Assembly: GCA_964030475.1 (NCBI GenBank)
Contig: CAXIPT010000003.1
Span: 9,948,748 to 10,012,747 of the forward strand
Origin: Tethya wilhelma
Lineage: Eukaryota; Porifera; Demospongiae; Tethyida; Tethyidae
Direction of reading: 5' to 3'
Length of the DNA stretch: 64,000 bases
Part shown: positions 27,601 through 38,500 of the stretch, one piece after another
Layout: every line of letters starts with the position of its first letter
Numbering within the stretch: the stretch's first letter is position 1
Program-made: the position numbers and the translations under genes
The notes under the pieces: model-generated
What the model was told of the DNA's origin: nothing
Seen by the model: only the letters and a program-made list of their open reading frames with translations
The model's database searches: none

Positions 27601-28130
27601 TATAATACAACTTGTTATAGAGAACACAATTTACAAGTGGACCCTCTTTAGGTACAGGTAGTATAATAGCAGAGTATAATTCATAGTTACGTAGTATGCA
27701 ACAAAGAGCACAGAGTCATGAACAATAGCCATTCTCAAGGAGAAACCCACAAGCCTAATGTGGAGCTAATTAATATGACACCATTGACCACACAATGAGG
27801 GCAATGAGTTCAACCATGGATGCTATATCCATGGTTCAACCAAACCAGCCACATGTCTAAAACCAGTCTCACCTTTACTCCATCTTTCACCAGAGTCTGC
27901 ACTTGGTTTGGATTGAGAGGAGCTCTTCTTTCCCACACACTGGTCTCCTCCCTGCGAATGGCCAACACACTGCCATCGTGTCTTGGAGGAGTTGTGGAGA
28001 GACATCTGCCTCTGAGAAGGCTCCAACTAGCACTGGTAGTGGCACACTTGTGAGAACAGTAGGTCTGTAGTGTGGTTGACAGTGACTGTCTACCATGGCC
28101 TGGCCATAGGACTCTCATGGTGGATGCCAT
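17453..28130 (-). CDS. AASS: Lysine-ketoglutarate reductase, monofunctional (AASS N-terminal half)
   Basis: Eleven exons join in phase: 28130-27873, 27494-27392, 26794-26679, 26503-26351, 25945-25799, 25503-25297, 24860-24672, 24528-24437, 18429-18318, 18200-18138, 17539-17453 (508 residues). The N-terminus is a basic mitochondrial-type leader. Then come the conserved [73 protein letters not shown] and [22 protein letters not shown] condenses lysine with 2-oxoglutarate to saccharopine in mitochondria. Animal AASS normally continues with a saccharopine dehydrogenase half. Here a TGA follows the linker and no SDH exon is seen. The intron at 18430-24436 holds two genes on the same strand. A single N at 18510 lies next to exon 9. 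Confidence 0.88.
17684..17893. mobile_element. Small inverted-repeat (MITE-like) element
   Basis: Terminal inverted repeats: GTAGATCTTCTAAAAA near 17688 and its complement ending GAAGATCTAC at 17889. About 200 bases, non-coding, between LKR exons. Confidence 0.6.
18433..18510. repeat. (GT)n microsatellite ending in a single N
   Basis: About 76 bases of GT directly next to the LKR exon 9 acceptor (CTAG at 18430-18433 on the minus strand). The N at 18510 may mark a contig join. Confidence 0.95.
19015..20943 (-). CDS. Secreted pesticin-type muramidase + VWA protein with C-terminal anchor (copy 1)
   Basis: Single exon, 642 residues. Residues 1-23 are a signal peptide. Residues about 85-265 match the pesticin/T4-lysozyme-type fold pattern: FSECGYVP, then [38 protein letters not shown] and RRRNYEADI. 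Candidate catalytic residues are E93, T113 and D119, with the T-x5-D spacing known for pesticin. Residues about 270-455 are a VWA domain with an intact MIDAS (D279-ESGS, GTN, LTDGQ). A beta domain follows (residues about 470-555, [14 protein letters not shown]-like), then RRKRQ, a Thr/Pro linker and a hydrophobic C-terminus (membrane or GPI anchor). Likely role: peptidoglycan cleavage at the cell surface. It lies in an LKR intron, same strand, beside its paralogue. The bacterial-type enzyme domain and lack of introns suggest ancient transfer. Confidence 0.82.
   Translation of the reverse strand: MVMQSQIFAFLVLFHLLVALCAAQNSNQYVCNTPYEPVMYANILGRTHVPFDCNVSTPSDCPRSWKAGVFAGRSVAEPLIDVDFIKCMEGFSECGYVPIIEKTGAVVGNSGVTIGIGVDLATKDRSSLSVLGVENSTLDELVPYFGLQRNNAACAAIELPLTLTNAEVTSLSMAVLNDTITNVAMQYDAQRDSEALPFASLPRGIRTAIVSVLFQYGNESRVPIFWGHVISNNWEEAIKELRNLASEDDFPRRRNYEADIIEAAAVNCTRSIDAVFLLDESGSISPSDFLLSLDFIEEIISIFPDENVGGDNGTNFGLSLFSSGYRSAFFLSTFDSKDEYLPAVSGVSKLSGGTNLGAALTQILTDQFNESRGLRPEDQGIPRILIVLTDGQSSDSVAIPAETIRNESIVIYAVGVGNYDAQQLSDVASSESHIYTLDSFQNLADFAGTLTAASCYESRPLNLNMTITSSVQKGAYQYFSFVVSLGDNLMIEVNDVSGSTLMFASRDNPHPSEFDNDFGFTYSTTNKVIVISPTTESSNNVRRKRQTPDSSMVYMSVTSETENSAFVLEATLCDPSECSEGTNEVVPTTVEPTAQTEQPSTSSEPEETTCDPAVCKGFTLKMSMLSLVFGLVVVFTFFRGLL
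20944..21482. other. Spacer between the two muramidase-VWA genes
   Basis: About 540 bases, AT-rich, holding the upstream region of copy 1 and the 3' UTR of copy 2. No other feature is recognised. Confidence 0.5.
21483..23390 (-). CDS. Secreted pesticin-type muramidase + VWA protein with C-terminal anchor (copy 2)
   Basis: Single exon, 635 residues, closely similar to the gene at 19015-20943 along its whole length. Signal peptide, then the muramidase domain with candidate catalytic E92, T112, D118 (FSECGYVP and [11 protein letters not shown] are unchanged) and [16 protein letters not shown], which is closer to the bacterial pattern than copy 1. The VWA domain keeps its MIDAS (DESGS, LTDGES). 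The RRKRQ site of copy 1 is changed to MELKQQ, and the Thr/Pro linker before the C-terminal anchor is shorter. Both copies look functional, with no stops or frameshifts, which argues for selection after tandem duplication. Confidence 0.82.
   Translation of the reverse strand: MVMQTQICVFLLFQLLVALCAAQNSNQHVCETPYEPVMCANSLGHTHVPFDCNVSIPSDCPRSWKAGVFAGQSAAEPLIDLDFIKCMEGFSECGYVPIIENTGEVLGNSGVTIGIGVDLGTRDHSSLSALGVENSTLDKLEPYFGLQRNDAACAAIELPLTLTSAEAISLSMAVKNEIVTNVEIQYDAQRDRDALPFASLPRGIRTAIASVLFQYGSESRVPMFWGHVISNNWEEAIEELRDFGDNFPRRRNYEADILEAAVADCRRSIDAVFLLDESGSISFSDFSLSLDFIEGIINTFPNENVGGDSGTNFGLSLFSSGYRSVFYLSTFDSKDEYLSAVSGVDKDLGTTNLGTALTQILADQFNESRGLRPEDQGIPRILIVLTDGESHDSVVLPAEVIRSQNIVIYAIGVGSYNGDQLRAMASSESHIYTLTSFQNLADFAGTLTAASCHESRPVNVDSLITASVQKDAYQYYSFSVIEGKNLKIEVNDTSGSTLIFASRDNPHPFEFDNVFGFTYSISKKTIIISPIIEPSDSMELKQQTTPASPESFIIYICVKAVTVTATFVLKATVCDPSVCSEGTNEVIPTTVEPTTQMSELEEAMCDPAICKGFTFKMSMLPLVLGLVVIFQGVLH
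23391..24436. other. Intronic stretch upstream of muramidase-VWA copy 2
   Basis: Presumed promoter of copy 2 within the LKR intron. A frame at 24061-24336 is open but shows no family motif. No other feature is recognised. Confidence 0.45.
24551..24609. repeat. (GA)n microsatellite
   Basis: About 59 bases of GA in the LKR intron between 24529 and 24671. Confidence 0.95.
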
Positions 28131-28642
28131 CTTCTGTAGACAGAGGAAATTGCATCATACTATATACTGAGGTTCATGGATTGGCAGCAACACACCCCAG
28201 ACACACCCCCATAGTTTGCAATGCACATATAATATCTACATGTACACAGCTAAAAACGATATTCATGCAAATCTCAACTTGATAAACCAAGGTCAGATCT
28301 TCATGCATGATTCATGAACCATATTTCGTTTTGAAATTATTCTTGTTAGACAGTTAATATACAATTATCAATAACAATGGTATATTGCAACAAGTCTAGT
28401 ATGTCTTACTTTAGCGTGGTCACCTCCAGAGTGTTCGGGTTGTGCGAACAAAAAATGTTGGGCGCTTCAATGACTCTACGCTGCACTGGGAAGCCACAAC
28501 ACCGCGCCGCAAAGTAAAGGGTCAAAGGTCAAAGGTCAAAGTCCAAAGCTTCACAAAAAAATGGCGTGCTTTAATTAGAAACACCATATTGCTGACGTGT
28601 AAAAGAGAAGAACGAACTGTATAGAATTGCGAAGCAGAAAAC
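28131..28642. promoter_or_regulatory. Divergent LKR / KIN17 promoter with nuclear-receptor half-sites
   Basis: The start codons of LKR (-) and KIN17 (+) are 512 bases apart, head to head. At 28519-28541 three GGTCA half-sites follow each other with spacing of about one base (GGTCAAAGGTCAAAGGTCA), a DR1 arrangement bound by HNF4/RXR-type receptors. Sequence from about 28440 to KIN17 exon 1 was copied to 42300-42540. Confidence 0.55.
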
Positions 28643-29853
28643 ATGCCTAAACACGATTTCTTGACTCCCAAAGCTATATCAAACAGGATAAAGTCGAAAG
28701 GACTTCAAAAATTGAGATGGTACTGTCAAATGTGTCAGAAACAGTGTAGAGATGAGGTGAGGTTTTGTTTTGACAAAGCAAAAGTCTGCTCTTGATGTGA
28801 TCATCTCTACTTTTCTCCATACAGAATGGCTTCAAGTGTCACATCACATCAGAGTCCCACCAGAGACAGCTACTCCTAGTAGCTGAAAACCCAGGCCGAT
28901 TTATTGGCTCTTACTCTGAGTAAGTTCCCACCATATAAGTCAGATAAGTAACTAACTGTTCAATCATAGCTTGATGTTGAAAACACTTGACCGTCTGTTG
29001 TAAAATGTATCTTTTTTGTTTAAATGTCTCTCTCTTTCTCACCGACCCACCCACATATTCTCCTACAGGTTATTCTTCAGAGATTTTATGCAACTTTTGA
29101 GACTCCAGTATGGTTAGTTAGCTCTTTCATTTCATTGCATTCTTATAACTCCTCTTCTTCTCTTGTTGTCCAGGTACTCGCAGGGTGCTTGCTAATGAGG
29201 TGTACCAGACCTACATCAAGGACAAGGAGCATGTTCACATGAATGCAACACGAGTGAGTCAATGGAGAGTATATCAAGACTGTGTGTGTGTGTTTGTTTG
29301 CTTGTCATTGCCTAGCAACCAAAGTTTCATTGCCGGTTACTGGATGGATGGAGGTGACTTTAGAGTAACTAGGGGTCACAGGTGGTCAATGGCAAGCAAA
29401 CTAGTTGCATGCCCTTAAGTGGGGGCACTCGACCATGCTTTAAGTGCCCACCACTTAAGGGTAATGCAACTATCATATGTATGTATGTATGTACATGCCG
29501 TATAGCGGGAAATTTTCGTGGGGGAAAATTTTTTGCGAATTTCGCGGTTTGGCAGCTTTCCGTGAAAATTTCCCCCCATGAAATTTGTAAGGTATTTGGT
29601 CGTCACGTATAGTTGAGACGTAATCCACGAAAATTCCCCCCGCGAATTTCTATTCAAGACGAAAACGCAAAATTTTTCCCCTGCGAAAATTACCCGCTAT
29701 ACGGTATGTACTTTGCATTACATTTCAGTATGTTTCAATGTTTATCTCTTTTTTTTTATTTATAGTGGACAACACTCACTGGATTTGTGATGTTTCTAGG
29801 GAGAGAAGGTTTTTAGAGAGTATATCATTAGTCATCAATGCTCACATCTTGAT

Positions 29854-29894
<41 letters not shown>

Positions 29895-32450
29895 GTAGGT
29901 ATCTGTGAGGCGGAGCCAACTGAAAAAGGATGGTACATCAAGTACATTGATAGAAGTCCAGAGACCCTGGCTAGACAAGCTGTAAGTTCTAGAATCATGA
30001 CAGAATGTCAAATTTTAATCGATGTTAAAGCTTATCGATGTTAAAACCAATCAATTTCAAATTTTAATCAATGTTATGTCAAATTCTAAAAAAAAACAAC
30101 TAAACTCTGTCTGGTTTGAGAGTGCCGCCGGAAGTGAAATAATGAGATTTATAGCAATATACTTTTGATATTGGGCAAAACAGCTAACTTTTGACTGGTA
30201 AGGCCTAGGAAGCTGGAAAAGCAACCAAAACAACGGAGAGGACGAAAAGCAACCAGAAGAACGGAGAGGACAAATGTTTTCCAATGGTGCTTGGAATTTT
30301 TAAATCGGTTGGATATTTAGAAAGTTATTACTGGCATTCTCAAACCAGGTGGACTTTAGTGATAAGCTGAGTCAATTGTAAGCATGTGTATATTCTTGTT
30401 TTTGTACCTGTGGCTGTAGGCCGCAGACAAGAAGAAAAAGATGGACAAAGATGATGAGGAGAGGACACAGAAGGCCATTGAACAGCAGATGGCCAGAGCA
30501 GTCGCCACATTGAGAGAAGAGGATGACAGTGAGCCCATCTACACCGAGCTACAGAGAGAAGATGAAGAAGAAAAGGTCACATTCAACTTGGCTCTTGGTC
30601 CCCCAGTCTCCTCCTCCTCTACTACTGCTAGTGGTGGTGATTTGGCCAGCACTGGTGGCAGCTCTAGCAGTGGTGAGAGTGGAGGGAGGTCAGGTGGCTT
30701 GATGGAGGTGGGCAGTGGTGGAGAGAGAGGAGAGGAGGCCGGACAACCATCATCTTCTTCATCATCAGGGAAAGGAGGGTTTGTGAGGAGCAAACCAGTC
30801 ACTGGAAAGTGAGTAAATCTAATATTTAGCTCAGGCCTCCTCTTTTAAAAACACATACTTTTATATTTTGGAGATGAACTAAGACAGTTTTTTTTATAAT
30901 ATTCACACTTCTAGGACAATTACTCAAATGATGGACTTGTTGCACACACTTGCTGATTTCTTTGCAGGGTTGAAGTGCTTCCCAATGCTCTGATGTCCTC
31001 ATCTGCCCTGTCCTCTAAGAAGAAGGAGAAAGGTTCCAAAGAGAGCAGGAAGAGAAAATTGACAGCATTAGAGGAAATACGAATGGTAAGGTCATTACTA
31101 CATATTATGTGCTGTAAGTGTGATGGAAAGTAACATTTTTGTGCTCTTATAAATAGATGGAGGAACAAACGAAAGAAAAGAAAAACAGAAGAGACAATTG
31201 GTTGGCAGAGGTAGGTAGGTGTGGTGGCTGTGTATGAATCTAGATGTTAAATGTACATGTAGCTTCTGTATTAGCTATGATATGCATGGTGTAAATTACC
31301 TGAATTCTTAGCTTTTGAAATGAGATGTCAAAGTACAGTATATCAATGGCCATGCAGTGTATTATGTAAAGCCAAGTATAGAAGCAAAGCACCTTATACA
31401 CCATGCATAGACATATTTTCTATATCTCATGCACAATTCACCCCCAGCTCCTGTCATGCCCCTATAATAATTACTAGCTACCGTATGTTGTTTGTGCTGT
31501 GTATATTAGGGTATCATTGTGAAGGTGCTGCACGAGAAGCTGGGTGAGAAGTTCTTCAAGAAGAAGGGTGTGGTTGTGGAGGTGAAGGACAAGTACACCG
31601 GGATTGTGCGCATGTTGAAGTCAGGGGATAAGATCAAGATTGATCAGTCGCACCTCGAGACTGTCATACCAGCCCTAGGTGAGTGAGCACACGAGTATGG
31701 GCATCACACCATCACATAGTGTCATTCCCACTGCAAATAGTAGCTGGAAATAGAAAGCACATTTGGCTGTTCTACAACATTATAGTGGTTGTTGTTTTTC
31801 TGGGCACACACAGGACTGCTAGCCTCGTTCCCATGGCCAGGCTGTAATTCTTTGCTTTTTTTTTTTTTTTGAAGAACACATTTTTTGAGAGAAGAATCTG
31901 GGAATGAGGCTAACAGATTGCCTTGTTTTTCTGTACTTAGATTCTTCAGAATCAAACTCCCTGTACATGTTACCTAGTGTCGTAGGCTTTGTAAATCACA
32001 TGGGATGTGTATGTGTGGCTTGTGCAGGTAGACCAGTGTTGATTGTGAATGGTGCCTATAGAGGACTCAGAGCCATTCTTGAGAATCTTGATGAAAGAAA
32101 CTCCAGTGTCTCTGTCAAAATTGATCAAGTAAGATGATAATACACTGGCTTGTATTGTACTCGGTACACTCATTGTGAATTCAATTGTGTGCCTGCAAAG
32201 AGCTTATCTCATCAGTGGTGAATGGTAGTCTCGTTCCCAGGCTACTGTTCCATTGTTGGATACGGTTATCACCTGCTAACAGAGCAGGCTTGCACTTGTG
32301 GAGCATTTACACTGAAGTTATGCAACTTGGATCATGTGTCAGTTACAATAGGTGATTTCACTGTTCTCCTTTTTTTATCAATATTAGGGAACAGCTCGAG
32401 GGCGTCTGGTTGAAGGTGTAGCTTATGAGGACATTTCAAAACTTGCATAA
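28643..32450 (+). CDS. KIN: KIN17 DNA/RNA-binding protein
   Basis: Twelve exons join in phase: 28643-28756, 28825-28919, 29069-29112, 29174-29253, 29766-29808, 29899-29981, 30420-30808, 30968-31085, 31157-31210, 31510-31678, 32028-32128, 32388-32450. The N-terminus is almost the human sequence (DFLTPKAISNRIKSKGLQKL, then the C2H2 zinc finger WYCQMCQKQC...HCITSESH-type). The winged-helix region (HVHMNAT, GREG, GWYIKYIDRSPE) and the C-terminal KOW/SH3-like tandem (KLGEKFFKKKGVV, SGDKIKIDQSHLETVIP, VNGAYRG, ending YEDISKLA) follow. The Ser/Gly-rich linker in exon 7 is longer than in human. KIN17 acts in the nucleus in DNA replication, repair and splicing. Confidence 0.95.
29497..29706. mobile_element. 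MITE-like element, CCGTATAGCGGGAAATTTTC ends
   Basis: Inverted termini of about 20 bases (CCGTATAGCGGGAAATTTTC and its complement near 29700), about 205 bases long, in a KIN17 intron. A second copy with the same ends and interior lies at 58496-58696. Confidence 0.75.
29857..29890. repeat. (GT)n microsatellite
   Basis: GT run a few bases before the acceptor of KIN17 exon 6 (TACTGTAG at 29891-29898). Confidence 0.95.
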
Positions 32451-32591
32451 ACTTGCACAAGCTGTCTACATCTGTCACTTTTGTGTTTGTGTTACATTAA
32501 TTTTTGTTGATAAGGGGAATCCCCGATTTTCACTTATTAGCGCGTGTAAAAATTAATGCGTAATTGTTCTAAATAATGCACATCAGCAAGA

Positions 32592-35500
32592 ATGGCAGAA
32601 ACGTTAGAAAGTTCAGAAGACGCTGTATACAGAGACAGTGCTGTTTCAGAGCAATGTCTACACGAGCTGTTGGACTTCTTTGTCAAGAATGTCTACAAAG
32701 CTAAGAACGTGGACAGAAGGGTAAGCAACAAACTAACCAGACTCCTGAAATAATTTTATAGCTTCATAAATTATCTGTTTCATACTCACTCTTTTTATTC
32801 TGTATAAAGTATAAAAGCTGTTGTGCAGAAGAGGTGTATAATTTGTAGTCTAAGTAGCTGTCTATGCATGTGAAGTTTGTTGAAAATATGAGATATCAAG
32901 TCGTGCAAGAGCTATAGTGTTGCCCCCATAATAATTTATGCTTGATTGCTTAAAATTACTTCACAGTATGAAATCATTCACAAGCGATGTATTCATCTCA
33001 TCGGAAGAGACTACAGGATTGAAGTAAGTTGTTCTCTCTTGCGTAAACATAAACTAGTGTGTACGCTAATATTGTGCAACATCTCTTGACTATTACTACT
33101 ACTACTTCTGCTGTTGTTTTAACATGTGCACCAGTGTGTACTTTCACTATGCATGCATTAGCTTACATACCTGTACATGTGAAAGACCTGGGTTCCAATC
33201 CCAGCTAGATTGATCTGAAGATTTTTTTCCAATGATTTAGTATTTTTTCATATAATATTATTATACATACACACGTACATGGCTAGGTCATTGATAACAA
33301 GCTTGGTCAGCTGTGTGGCCACTATCCCTCAGAGCTAGTGGTCATTGAAGGCCACCTCCATCAACCAGAAGGAGAAACCTCAACAAGAGTTGGAAGCACA
33401 AGGTACTGTAGCCTTTAATAGCCCCAAACCAGGCTCTCTCCTACAGATAATAATTTGTATGTGGAAAAAAATTAGTGAGCGAGAGCCTGATTGAAGCTAC
33501 TGTACCCTAGCATGTATATAAAGAGAGGAGGGCCTTCAGTGTGCTACATGCAGGAGTGTATCAAAATTGCTAGCTACTGAATACAATGTCACATACTTTT
33601 CATGCTGTGCCCATGTCAGGTTTGTGTGTACACAGAAACACAGGCTTGTTCATAATCCATATTTGCACACAACTACCTTCCTTCATAGTGGTACATGGTT
33701 ACTCCTGAAAACTTGGGTTGCTAAGCTTTTCCCCACCAAATTCAGATGATGTTATCACTCCATTTAAACTGAATTTTCCATTTACAGTGCTGCTATAGTG
33801 AACAACACATCCCAGTTGAAGGAGCTGATGACAACGGCCCGTTTTGCACGATGTAGGTCACGGTTTGTCATGCCAGTCATCCTGTTTGAGAACAAGGTGA
33901 GAAAAACTTAACTCAGCAAAAGATAAGGCTGTATATACATAGTCTTATGACTAATTTTGAATGCTATTACTATAGTTATCATGTAGTAAAATTTTTGTCT
34001 AGCTTGTATAAGGCCTTACAAATTAATGGCTGATTGTGTTTTTTTTTTGTTCTCCCCTAGGATATTTACAGATCTGCATCAGTTTTATGAATGCCATGTT
34101 GTTGCTAATATTGTAGCTATAGAGTATAAACTTGTATAAAGTGTCAGTAGGCAACATAGTCTGTATTGTTTGATTGTGCTTTTCATTCTCTTACAGAATA
34201 TTTGTAGATCAGCAACTTTGTCCACCATGGCTGAACTCTATGGGAGGTCGGGTGTTGACTGGATATTCACTGGTAACTAGTGTTTATAACTCATGCATAG
34301 ATCTATATATGCCAATGTACAGTGTTGATATCATGAATGCAATACTTGATGTATGGGTAAAACTTTCCCTTGACTTGGTCAGTCACTTATTTGTCTAGAT
34401 AAGAGATGATAGATAGAACATCAATCCTCACAGTATGTCTATAGCCTTGTTCTCAGGCCTTCTCCCCTTTTATCTTGTCAGATGTATTTAGGCAGGGAAT
34501 GAAGTTAGCACATAGCTTCATAAATCAGGGCCTTCCCTACTTCTGTGTCTATTTCGATTTGGGTCTTTTTAGTACAGAAAGTGATAAAAGCTTGGTTTTA
34601 TGAGGCTAGCCAACACAAGTCTGTTGTTTTTAATCCAACTGTGTAAAAATTGTGTTTGTATGTGTGTCTCAGGTGGTGAGGGGTCATTGGGGTCAGCAGG
34701 GGATCAGAGCGGTGCTGGCGGTGGGGATCAAGGTTGTACCACGGCTGAAGGGGGAGGGGCTGGAGCTATCAGTGCCACACCCTCTACTGAGACTGTTACT
34801 GGAATTCCCGGGACTCCTCAGACTACCAACGGAACCTCCTCGTGAGTTGAGTTCACTTGGTACACTTATGATCATAGACAATGGGTAGCCTCCCTACCCA
34901 GGCTATGCTCTGAGCTGAGTGCATTGATAATCCTTACCAAATCTATTTAAGATTGTTGAAGTTTTATCCTTTGAACAATAACAGCATACAGAGGACCTTG
35001 AAATGAAACTAACTGTATACTTTACAGTAGAATCATCTGAGTTCATTGGCCATGTACACTATATATGTCCATAAAATTATGATGAATGGATTGACTGAAA
35101 TATTGTCCCCATAGTACATGGTCACAAAAATTATAGGATGGGGAATTGCTCTACTGACTCCCATACATGCCCATACATCCATCTTCATGCATACATCCAT
35201 ACATCTATACATCCATACATCTAGGGAGTGGGTGTTGTTGAGTAAGGTGAGGGGTCAAGATGTGCAGCTGCTCAAGAGCCTCAAAGTGTCTCTCATCTGT
35301 GACCTCATGGTGGAGAAGAAGAAACTCAAATATGGCGTGCAGTAAGTTTGTTTCTTTCTCTTTTAAAGACCATTTTCATTCATATTCACTTGCCTGAGGC
35401 ATGCATGTACCTGTTGCTATAGAAACTTTCCTGAGCAGGCATTGAAAGGGTTCATTTAGGTTTAGGATTGTTTGTAAAGAAAAGACCGTTTGAATTTTCA

Positions 35501-38500
35501 TGTGTTACTAACTTTTGTCTGGTTAAGAGATTTGTGCTTGTATCAATGGAATAGAGTTGTGGAGATTAAAAATCTTTCATACCGTGTAGCAGTTTTCGTG
35601 GATCACGATTTGTTCGCAAAAGCTATTTTCCGTAAAATTCTCTATAATGTACATACATATGGGCATTGCGCAGCTCATCCGCGAAAGTTAAAATGTAAAA
35701 ATGTTTGCTAAAAGACATCTGGTCGGCTAAGTTATTGGCTAAAAGTTATTGGGGGAAAAGTTGCCAAGTTGATGCGAATGGATTAGTTGATATGCTTAAT
35801 TCAAGTCACCTTTGTCATCATCAAAACAATTACATGTACTCACTACTGATACAATACATCAACACACAATACTGGTCTCTATGTCTATTATACATACGTG
35901 CACGACTTATTGTACAGTTGTACATTGGGGACAAAAGGTGGTCAGTGAAACTGGTCCAAGTTCTGTTCATCTTTGTTAAGAGTTAATACAATGATTCGTT
36001 TCTTCATCATTGGACGTAGAGTTCAATGAGGTCGACTGGAAGGTCAACTTCTTTTGAGAAACTGCCGAGACAGAGTCGAAACTCGATAGGGTCAGAGGTC
36101 GGTCCTGGTAGCTCCTTTGTGAACCAAGGTGGAGAGTTGAAGCCACAGCACCTACTCCCAGCTCTGCACCCCTGTCCATCCCAGAGAGGGTTGTCTAGGA
36201 AGATATCCGGGGGCATATCTTCATGATAGTCGAGTGCTCCACTCTCACAGAAATAGTCGTCCGCGATAAAGTCCGGCAGTATGTTTCCCATTTCAGGTAC
36301 GTCGCAAGGACAGAGAAAGGAGGTGTGGAATGATTGCACTGAAAATGTTTGAGACCGTCCCGAAGCAAAACTCCAGATGTGTTCCCTGTTTCCTTCGTCG
36401 CCGTGAGTCAGACTCACTCCGTTCAAATACTGCTCGTCGATGGTGTTCCTCATGAGCTCTATAGCATCATAAAACCCGTTTGTCTCGCCCCACTGGTACC
36501 CTCGGATCCTCCCACACACCTGACTGTACTCCCCACCACCGGGTACGTTGAACGTGATGGCCGAACACGGAACATCCTCCTGTCTACCGCACGTCCTTAT
36601 GTTGTCGTACATAGTGAATACCAGTCCAAGGGGACAGTCCTGGGTTGGATCGGACATGTTGATGAGGATCACTTGTCTCCAGACGCTGGGGTCACCACAA
36701 GGGGGTGGAGGGGGGAACAGCTCCTGGACAATGTCTTGGACTGCCGATCGTATGTCGTTCAGTGTTCCTTGGATTTGGGCTGTGTTTGGACACTGTGCTG
36801 TTAGGCCGGAGGGGATGGTTGTGACGGGTAGGACGGTGAGGTTACGAGATTGAGCTCTTGAAAAGGTCGGGAGCAACAAGAGTGCAGCCAACATCACACT
36901 GAGATGGGGAACTGATGCAGTGGACATTTTTCTTTCAAGCTGAGCTGATTCTTTAGCAAAGCAACACGTTTTTTTGTTGTTTCTTTTTCACGGGTTCTTT
37001 CAAATCTTTTGCTAGTCTATGACTTTTAGAGACAAAACTAACACTTCTTGCTCTATTTCTTGACTTGTCCAATACTGCTGCTTGTACTAGACTTGAGCAT
37101 ACACAGGTGTGCTGTTAGAGTGAACCTGGAGGTGTTGGCACAAATTAAGTAGCTCATTAGGTTTTGTTATTGATGGAGCACCGTTAGGAAGCTATCTGGC
37201 ATTATGCCTGCATTCAATGGTTTTACGATTGCTTGAGCNTGTACCTGTTACTATAGAAACTTCCCTGAGCAAGCATTGAAAAGCATGCATGTACTTGTTA
37301 ACTATTGACATTTGCCTGGGCAGGGATTGAAAGGGTTCATTTAGGTTTAGGATTGTTTGTAAAGAAAAGACTGTTTGAATTTTCATGTGTTACTAACTTT
37401 TGTCTGGTTAAGAGATTTGTGCTTGTATCAATGGAATATAGAGTTGTGGAGATCAAAAATCTTTCATACCGTGTAGCAGTTTTCGTGGATCATGATTTGT
37501 TCGCAAAAGTTATTTTCCGTAAAATTCTCTATAATGTACGTATATATGGGTGTTGCACAGCTTATCCGCGAAAGTTTAAATGTAAAAACGTTTGATAAAA
37601 AACATCTGATTGGCTAAGTTATTGGGTAAAAAGTTGCCAAGTTAATGCAAATGGATTTCAGTTGATACGCTTAATTCAAGTCACCATTGTCATCATCTAA
37701 ACAATTACATATACTCACTACTGATACAATACATCAACACACAATACTGGTCTCTATGTCTATTTTACATACGTGCACGACTTATTGTACAGTTGTATGA
37801 GTGGGGACAAAAGGTCGTCAGTGAAACTGGTCAAGTTCTGTTCATCTTTGTTAAGAGTTAATACCATGATTTGTTTCTTCATCATTGGACGTAGAGTTCA
37901 ATGAGGTCGACTGGAAGGTCAACTTCTTTTGAGAAACTTCCGAGACAGAGTCGAAACTCGATAGGGTCAGAGGTCGGTCCTGGTAGCTCCTTTGTGAACC
38001 AAGGTGGAGAGTTGAAGCCACAGCACCTACTCTCAGCTCTACAGCCCTGTCCATCCCAGAGAGGGTTGTCTAGGAAGATATCCGCGTGCATATCTTCGGG
38101 ATAGTCAAGTGCTCCACTCTCACAGAAATAGTCGTCCGCGATAAAGTCCGGCAATATGTTTCCCATTTCTGAATCAGGTACGTCGCAAGGACAGAGGAAG
38201 GAGCTGTGGAACGATTGCTCTGAAAATGTTTGAGACCGTCCTGAAGCAAAACTCCAGATGTGTTCCCTGTTTCCTTCGTCGCCGTGAGTCAGACTCACCC
38301 CGTTCAAATACTGCTCGTCAATGGTGTCTCTCATGAGCTCAATAGCGTCATAAAACCCGTTTGTCTCTCCCCACTGGTACCCTCGGATCCTCCCACACAC
38401 CTGACTGTACTCCCCACCGCCGGGTACGTTGAACGTGATGGCCGAACACGGAGCATCCACCTGTCTACCGCATGTCCTTACGTTGTCGTACATAGTGAAT

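Noticed and set aside
33120..33215. Box-B-like GGTTCCAATCC suggesting a tRNA
   Set aside because: No box A at a proper distance and no cloverleaf; at most a tRNA-like remnant in an MTMR14 intron.
36349..36804. Long open frame antisense to the nested secreted gene (also 38260-38685)
   Set aside because: Mirror of a high-GC coding region. The sense frame has the signal peptide and the conserved family motifs.
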